A DNA stretch of 64,000 nt, taken from assembly GCF_017874615.1 (NCBI RefSeq), contig NZ_JAGIKV010000002.1, positions 62,001 through 126,000 of the forward strand. The letters are read 5' to 3'. The stretch's first letter is position 1. The number at the start of each line of letters is the position of its first letter. Source of the DNA: Paenibacillus xylanexedens. GTDB taxonomy: Bacteria > Bacillota > Bacilli > Paenibacillales > Paenibacillaceae. A model generated the notes under the pieces. It made no database searches, was not told the origin of the DNA, and saw only the letters and a program-made list of their open reading frames with translations. Positions 59,424 through 64,000 of this stretch are shown in pieces. The position numbers were made by a program, and so were the translations under genes.

Positions 59424-59462
59424 AAGCGGCAAGTTCCCGACATACACGGGAACTTGCCGCTT
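59424..59462. terminator. Terminator after spoVR
   Basis: AAGCGGCAAGTTCCCG (59424-59439) pairs exactly with CGGGAACTTGCCGCTT (59447-59462). It separates the convergent spoVR and antitoxin-like genes. Confidence 0.88.
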
Positions 59463-59521
59463 GGCATTTCATAATTAATATTTTAAATTTCTTTTCATTG
59501 CACCATGCTTAAATGAAGTGA

Positions 59522-59740
59522 TTACACCAGTTCAATCAAGTCATCTGTTGAATACAGCTTGCCTTGTTTAATGTCTTTCTCGGAAGCTTCAATCATTTGC
59601 CGTATCTCCGGATCGGAGTCTAGCTCATCCACCGGGTTATAGACTTCATATTCCAGACCGGCAATACGAATGAATTCCTTATGATCCTTCTCATAGGATT
59701 CAATGACAGTGCCATCAGGAGCCTTAAGACTAAAGTTCAT
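59522..59740 (-). CDS. Small acidic protein, antitoxin-like, no partner toxin
   Basis: 72 aa from ATG 59740 (AAGGAGG upstream). A beta-rich start (NFSLKAPDGTVIESYEKDHKEF) is followed by an acidic helical end (DPEIRQMIEASEKDIKQGKLYSTDDLIELV). That end resembles the toxin-wrapping tail of RelB/Phd-type antitoxins (EDI-x-x-G-x-x-YS-x-DEL). No toxin gene is adjacent on either strand. A regulatory or housekeeping role is equally possible. Confidence 0.65.
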   Translation of the reverse strand: MNFSLKAPDGTVIESYEKDHKEFIRIAGLEYEVYNPVDELDSDPEIRQMIEASEKDIKQGKLYSTDDLIELV

Positions 59741-59901
59741 CCTTAGCAACCTCCTTTGATGATATCGCTAAATTTGGTGAATCCTACTTTCACCTGAATT
59801 ATAGCATACAACCATGTTGCATCTCAGCCATGAATCTTAGGAATACCAACTGCCTTAAAAACTAAAAGCAGCAGGTTCCCTACACACGATAATTGAAATG
59901 T

Positions 59902-62385
59902 TCACTCTGATGATACTGGTGGTGTACCATTACCCTGCAATCTCAGCGGCACAAAAAAATCATGCTCCACTTCACTTGCCGGCAGTGGGCGACTGAAATA
60001 ATATCCCTGAATCTCGCGGCAGTCATTCTGCATCAGAATATCCAGTTGGCCTTTCGTCTCAATGCCTTCCGCAATGACTTCCATCTTGAGATTCTGTGCC
60101 ATCGATATAATGGTCGCCACAATGGCTTGATCGCTGTGACTCTCTGTAATGTCCGTCACAAACGAACGATCAATCTTAAGCTTGTGAATCGGGAAATGCT
60201 TCAGATAACTGAGTGAGCTGTATCCCGTACCGAAATCATCCAGGCTGATCTTGACACCCAGTGCTGTCAGTTCATTAAGAATCGCCGTGGATACGGCTGC
60301 ATCCATCATCATGCTCTCTGTTATTTCCAACTCCAGATATCGAGCATCCAGCCCTGTTTCCAAGAGTGCATTCTTGACCTGTTCTACCAAGTTGGATTGG
60401 TGGAACTGCTGGCTGGACAAGTTAACCGATACCGGAATGAGTGGCCCGCCACTGGCATGCCAGAGTTTCATCTGCCTGCATGCTTCCCGCAGCGTCCAAT
60501 TGCCAATCTCATAGATCATGCCTGTCTCTTCTGCAAGCGGGATAAACACATTGGGTGCGAGCAAACCTTTGAGTGGATGGTTCCAACGTATAAGAGCCTC
60601 CACACCAATCATGCGGCTATCCTCGGTACGAATCTGTGGTTGATAGTACAGGACCATCTCATCGCGTTCCAAAGCTTTACGAAGATAACCCTCCAGCTCA
60701 ATGCGTTCATATAGTTCCGAATCCAGTTGGGCCGTGTAGAATTGGAAACCATTTTTGCCGTTTTTCTTCACTTCATACATGGCGGAGTCCGCATGTTTCA
60801 ACAAAGCATCCACGCCCACTCCATGATCCGGATACATCGCAATTCCAATGCTGGCGGTTACGTAAAAGTCATTCTCCTTCAGTCGATAAGGTAACTGAAT
60901 GGCTTCAACAATCTGTTTTGCAAGTTCTGCCACTCGTACTTCTGTCGCTTGATCCTGGGTCACAACGAGTGTGAACTCGTCACCGCCCATCCGGGCCAGC
61001 ATGACATTCTCCATAGCCAAGGGATCAGAAGCTTCTATGGCTTTCATGATCCGGTTGCTCACTTCTCTTAAAAAAACATCTCCAATGGAATGTCCCAACG
61101 AGTCATTAATCATCTTGAAACGATCTATATCCATCACCATAACGGCAAAAGAGTTCCCTTTTTGTGCTGAATCGTTAATCGTACAAGCCAGCACATCATC
61201 CAACTTGCGCCGATTGGGCAACCCCGTCAACGGATCATGTAAAGCTTGGTGACGAATCTTCTCCTGAGCCTGTTTCTCCTCCGTTACGTCTTTGATCAAA
61301 ATGTGACTTCCCACATGTCTGCCATCAATGACAACAGGAACTACAACAATACTAAGGTCCAGAAGTTCACCCTGCACGTCTCTCATTTTGGCCATGTAGT
61401 GCGCCTGCTCCAGCCCATGATCATCCCAATCGATGGAATCAAATTCACTTATCCACTCTATATCGATTTGCTGAGCGATCTCATCAATGGAACGATCCAT
61501 GACCTCTTTTTCAGGATATCCAGTGATTGTTGTTACAGCAGCATTAATCCCTTTAACAATACCTTCCTTGTTCACTGAAATAATAGCATCCGAATGGTTA
61601 TGATACAGGGCCTGATACCATTGCTCATTCTCATGAATCCGTTGATCTTTCTGTGACATTCGCTGATTGATAAATATGCCAAACAACGTCAAACCCAAAG
61701 CAATAAATGTGCCCGATGCGATCAAGTAGGCGAGAATACCTGGCTCAATCTGCATACCTGAACTTACCATCGAGCCATGTGAATGATGGAAATGTGCGGC
61801 TGACATCCCGGTATAATGCATGCCAGAAATTCCAATACCCATAATGAGACCGCTGCCCATCTTGTAAACCCAGGTATGTCTTGATTGATGATAACGGAAG
61901 AAAAACATGAGCCACAATGCCGCAAATGAAGCAAGCGCTGCAATCAGAATGGATAACACCACTCTGCCTGGTTCATACGTAACCGGAATTGACATCGCTG
62001 CCATTCCCACATAATGCATCGAGCTGATCCCTGCTGTCATCAGTACTCCAGCAATCATGAGCTTGCTTATCCTGCCCGATTGTCTCCCCGCAATGTTCAA
62101 GGCCACCCCCGATGCGACAATAGCAAGTAGAACAGATAAAACAACCTTACCGGTGGAATAGGAGACTTGCGTAGGCAGAACAAAAGCAAGCATACCTACG
62201 AAATGCATGGACCAGATTCCCAGCCCCATCGATACTGCACCGCAGGTAAGCCATACATTCCGCGCCATCCCGCTAGCCTGACTTACACGGCCTGCAAGGT
62301 CAAGGGCAGCGTATGAAGCTAACGATGCAATAATATAGGATAAAATAACAAGTTCTAAGTTGTACGTGCCATGTAGGTGCTCCAC
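59902..62385 (-). CDS. MHYT-PAS-GGDEF-EAL membrane signalling protein (YkoW/DgcW-like)
   Basis: 827 aa from GTG 62385 (AAAGGA upstream). Seven membrane helices carry three MHYT motifs (MHFVGM, MHYVGM, MHYTGM) thought to bind metal and sense a gas or redox state. PAS about 255-375, GGDEF about 385-550 with an intact MGGDEF, and EAL about 560-815 with GVEALIRW and DDFGTGYSSL. The I-site RxxD ahead of GGDEF is not seen (MENV instead). It makes or breaks c-di-GMP; B. subtilis YkoW has the same layout. Confidence 0.93.
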   Translation of the reverse strand: MEHLHGTYNLELVILSYIIASLASYAALDLAGRVSQASGMARNVWLTCGAVSMGLGIWSMHFVGMLAFVLPTQVSYSTGKVVLSVLLAIVASGVALNIAGRQSGRISKLMIAGVLMTAGISSMHYVGMAAMSIPVTYEPGRVVLSILIAALASFAALWLMFFFRYHQSRHTWVYKMGSGLIMGIGISGMHYTGMSAAHFHHSHGSMVSSGMQIEPGILAYLIASGTFIALGLTLFGIFINQRMSQKDQRIHENEQWYQALYHNHSDAIISVNKEGIVKGINAAVTTITGYPEKEVMDRSIDEIAQQIDIEWISEFDSIDWDDHGLEQAHYMAKMRDVQGELLDLSIVVVPVVIDGRHVGSHILIKDVTEEKQAQEKIRHQALHDPLTGLPNRRKLDDVLACTINDSAQKGNSFAVMVMDIDRFKMINDSLGHSIGDVFLREVSNRIMKAIEASDPLAMENVMLARMGGDEFTLVVTQDQATEVRVAELAKQIVEAIQLPYRLKENDFYVTASIGIAMYPDHGVGVDALLKHADSAMYEVKKNGKNGFQFYTAQLDSELYERIELEGYLRKALERDEMVLYYQPQIRTEDSRMIGVEALIRWNHPLKGLLAPNVFIPLAEETGMIYEIGNWTLREACRQMKLWHASGGPLIPVSVNLSSQQFHQSNLVEQVKNALLETGLDARYLELEITESMMMDAAVSTAILNELTALGVKISLDDFGTGYSSLSYLKHFPIHKLKIDRSFVTDITESHSDQAIVATIISMAQNLKMEVIAEGIETKGQLDILMQNDCREIQGYYFSRPLPASEVEHDFFVPLRLQGNGTPPVSSE

Positions 62386-62433
62386 TCACTCTGTCCTTTC
62401 AACCGGGAAATGCCTTGTATGTATGCAAAAATG

Positions 62434-62472
62434 TAAAAAAGAAGCGAGTGCGCTGTCTGTATGACAGGCACT
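62434..62472 (-). terminator. Terminator of the xylanase gene
   Basis: AGTGC-CTGTC (62447-62457) faces GACAG-GCACT (62463-62472), and on the minus strand a CTTCTTTTTTAC tail follows. It lies about 180 bp after the stop at 62651; the space between shows nothing else. Confidence 0.7.
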
Positions 62473-62650
62473 CCCTCCGCATCATTTGACTCGTGACAAC
62501 AGACTTAGTTGAAGCCGTTGTCATACATTGGAACCCGTTTATATGAATGTATATAGTCTAAACGTCCCAGCCTTTAAAATCAACACTTATTTCCAGATAT
62601 ACAACGTTGAATAGCTAACATTCTTATATTCTAATTCACAACTAAATATT

Positions 62651-64000
62651 CTATTTACGAGTCAGTAACAGACTGCCAAAGCCGGAAGTATCTTGATAAG
62701 AATTACCTGATGAATCACTCCAGATGGACACACTGCTTCGCTTGCCATCTCCCGCGCCATCATCATTAACTTGAAGATCAAACCCAATCCATCTTTGCCC
62801 TTCAGCACGAACGCTGTCTAGTGGGATTGCCACTTCAACTGTATACCCTCCGCTTGTTAATCGGGTAGCTGATTTGAAACTTTCTTTCCGTGCATTTCCT
62901 CCAAAAGAAGCCTCATTATCAAAATTGACCCGGTACTGGGCGTCATCCTCCTGATAGAATGTTGTCTGATCTTTGCTCGGGTCGATAAAAATTTCAATTG
63001 AATCCTGCTCATGTGCATTAGAACTTAATTTGCTTCGCAAAGGATCTTTCACATCTGCCAATACGTACAGGTATTTCTCATCCCATAACAGCTGTGCAGT
63101 CGCCGTTGCACCGGATTTTCCGACCACCCAGACATCCGTTTTAACAGATGCAGCTTTTTTCCAGACGTTATCCTTTTTTGCATCAATGACAGGTTTGCCA
63201 TAAGTGACCTTGGTTTGTTTCAAAACAGAACCGAGCTTCAGTTTGCCCCGGTTGGCTGGTTTGTCGGGCTGTTGATTGGAAATATCATTCCAAACAATGG
63301 TCGCTGTCTTTCCAGCCGCATGTTCATCCGTAATCCGAAAATCCAGAGACAAGACCTGGCCTTCAGTAAGTAAAGCAGCCGACATAGGCAGTGATGCGTA
63401 TACAACATACCCGGTTTTTGTCTCCTGTACGTTGTAAGTATTTTTATCTTTGCCTTTACCGCCATCCCGTTTAAATGTATATTGACCATTTGCAGACGGC
63501 GGATTTTTCTTCTTGGCAGACAGATCAGCTTCAGAAGTTGCAGCGCCTGTCCCCTTGACTTCTTCCGCGAGGAAAACCTGCACCTGATCCCCTTTGCGAC
63601 GTGTGGTATCCTTCACTTCCACTCTTAAATTCACCTTTTTGGCATCCCACATCATACGAGCCTCACCCGTAACCGCAGATGTACCATCTGCCAGATGATT
63701 AATTTCGAGTCCTTTCACAGCACCCCAAAGAATATCTTCCTGTCCTTTGTGGTTCGGGAAAGAAGGGCTGGCCTTCAATGCTGTCCATTCATTACGATAG
63801 ATCGGAAGGGTGGTAGGGTCCACCAGTGCCCAAAATGCCGGTTTTGCTTTTAATTTACGATCAAATAACAATGGTGCATCTTTGCGTCCTTTGACCGGAT
63901 GATTATCAAGCCATGTACCATCATCCGCAAGTCCCCATACTGTAACACTGTCCATTACGCCGCGTTTTCCCAGCTCGTCGAACAGGTCGAACAGTTCACG
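62651..64000 (-). CDS. GH10 endo-beta-1,4-xylanase with two C-terminal CBM9-like domains (5' end outside window)
   Basis: The frame stays open to the right edge, so the N-terminus, including the GH10 catalytic acids, is missing; 449 residues are visible. The opening RELFDLFDELGKRGVMDSVT and VWGLADDGTWLDN, and then LFDRKLKAKPAFWAL, are the end of a GH10 barrel. Two CBM9-like regions follow (about residues 90-245 and 255-449 of the visible part). The second, with WDEKYLYVLADVKDP and EQDSIEIFIDPSKDQTTFYQEDDAQYRVN, is the better match. Such modular xylanases are secreted and bind xylan or cellulose ends. Confidence 0.92.
   Translation of the reverse strand, partial: RELFDLFDELGKRGVMDSVTVWGLADDGTWLDNHPVKGRKDAPLLFDRKLKAKPAFWALVDPTTLPIYRNEWTALKASPSFPNHKGQEDILWGAVKGLEINHLADGTSAVTGEARMMWDAKKVNLRVEVKDTTRRKGDQVQVFLAEEVKGTGAATSEADLSAKKKNPPSANGQYTFKRDGGKGKDKNTYNVQETKTGYVVYASLPMSAALLTEGQVLSLDFRITDEHAAGKTATIVWNDISNQQPDKPANRGKLKLGSVLKQTKVTYGKPVIDAKKDNVWKKAASVKTDVWVVGKSGATATAQLLWDEKYLYVLADVKDPLRSKLSSNAHEQDSIEIFIDPSKDQTTFYQEDDAQYRVNFDNEASFGGNARKESFKSATRLTSGGYTVEVAIPLDSVRAEGQRWIGFDLQVNDDGAGDGKRSSVSIWSDSSGNSYQDTSGFGSLLLTRK

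Overview
The window reads as chromosomal DNA of a spore-forming Firmicute, very probably a Paenibacillus. Grounds: sufCDSUB gene order, cotJABC, yhbH-spoVR, a YesMN-type sugar-sensing pair beside CUT1 transporters, a GH10-CBM9 xylanase, and a paeninodin-type lasso peptide cluster. No rRNA, tRNA, CRISPR array, insertion sequence or prophage module was seen.

Layout. 1-9032 (minus): one polysaccharide-uptake operon with two ABC permeases, a histidine kinase, an AraC-type response regulator, a binding lipoprotein, a KdgF-like cupin and a heparinase II/III-type lyase cut by the left edge. 9239-13089: HAD phosphatase, CHASE3 chemoreceptor, Gfo/Idh/MocA oxidoreductase. 13501-17098 (plus): an unusual group of a ThDP enzyme, a CMD-fold protein, a STAS-like protein and a FabH-like enzyme lacking two of its three catalytic residues, possibly an acyloin-type pathway. 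17374-24720 (minus): small secreted protein, cotJABC, CorC/HlyC protein, yfkAB, HD-GYP phosphodiesterase, yunD. 24841-29493: fused MoaD-MoaE, second HD-GYP protein, YjcZ-like peptide, M23 peptidase, secreted phosphodiesterase with a jacalin-like tail.

29795-34963 (minus): the SUF Fe-S assembly operon, with two palindromes lying on a good promoter. 35342-39547: DUF1802 protein, Dps, methionine-salvage mtnK-mtnA, yunC. 39770-41085: two small accessory genes bracketed by yunC and a broken, internally deleted copy of its 5' end. 41245-45338: conserved hypotheticals, DegV, PdaA, zinc-ribbon protein.

45545-54950 holds the most interesting system: a lasso peptide cluster transcribed leftwards as sulfotransferase, cyclase (C), two precursors, HPr-kinase-like kinase (K), RRE protein (B1), leader peptidase (B2), nucleotidyltransferase, ABC exporter. 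A stand-alone APS kinase (CysC, maker of PAPS) lies convergent at its end. The two precursors (45 and 44 aa) are too short for usual gene calling and have cores starting AGTGY with Asp at position 9 and Ser at the C-terminus. Between precursors and K lies a terminator whose left arm can pair instead with an upstream segment, giving an attenuator-like switch. Upstream of the cluster a TTGACA promoter has its 17-bp spacer filled exactly by a perfect palindrome, with a second copy 31 bp away at the predicted start.

55147-64000: UMF1-type transporter, yhbH-spoVR, an orphan antitoxin-like protein, a YkoW-type MHYT-PAS-GGDEF-EAL protein, and a GH10-CBM9 xylanase cut by the right edge. Starts were chosen from visible ribosome binding sites, so several differ from the longest open frame. 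Family assignments come from recognising motifs by eye, not from searches.
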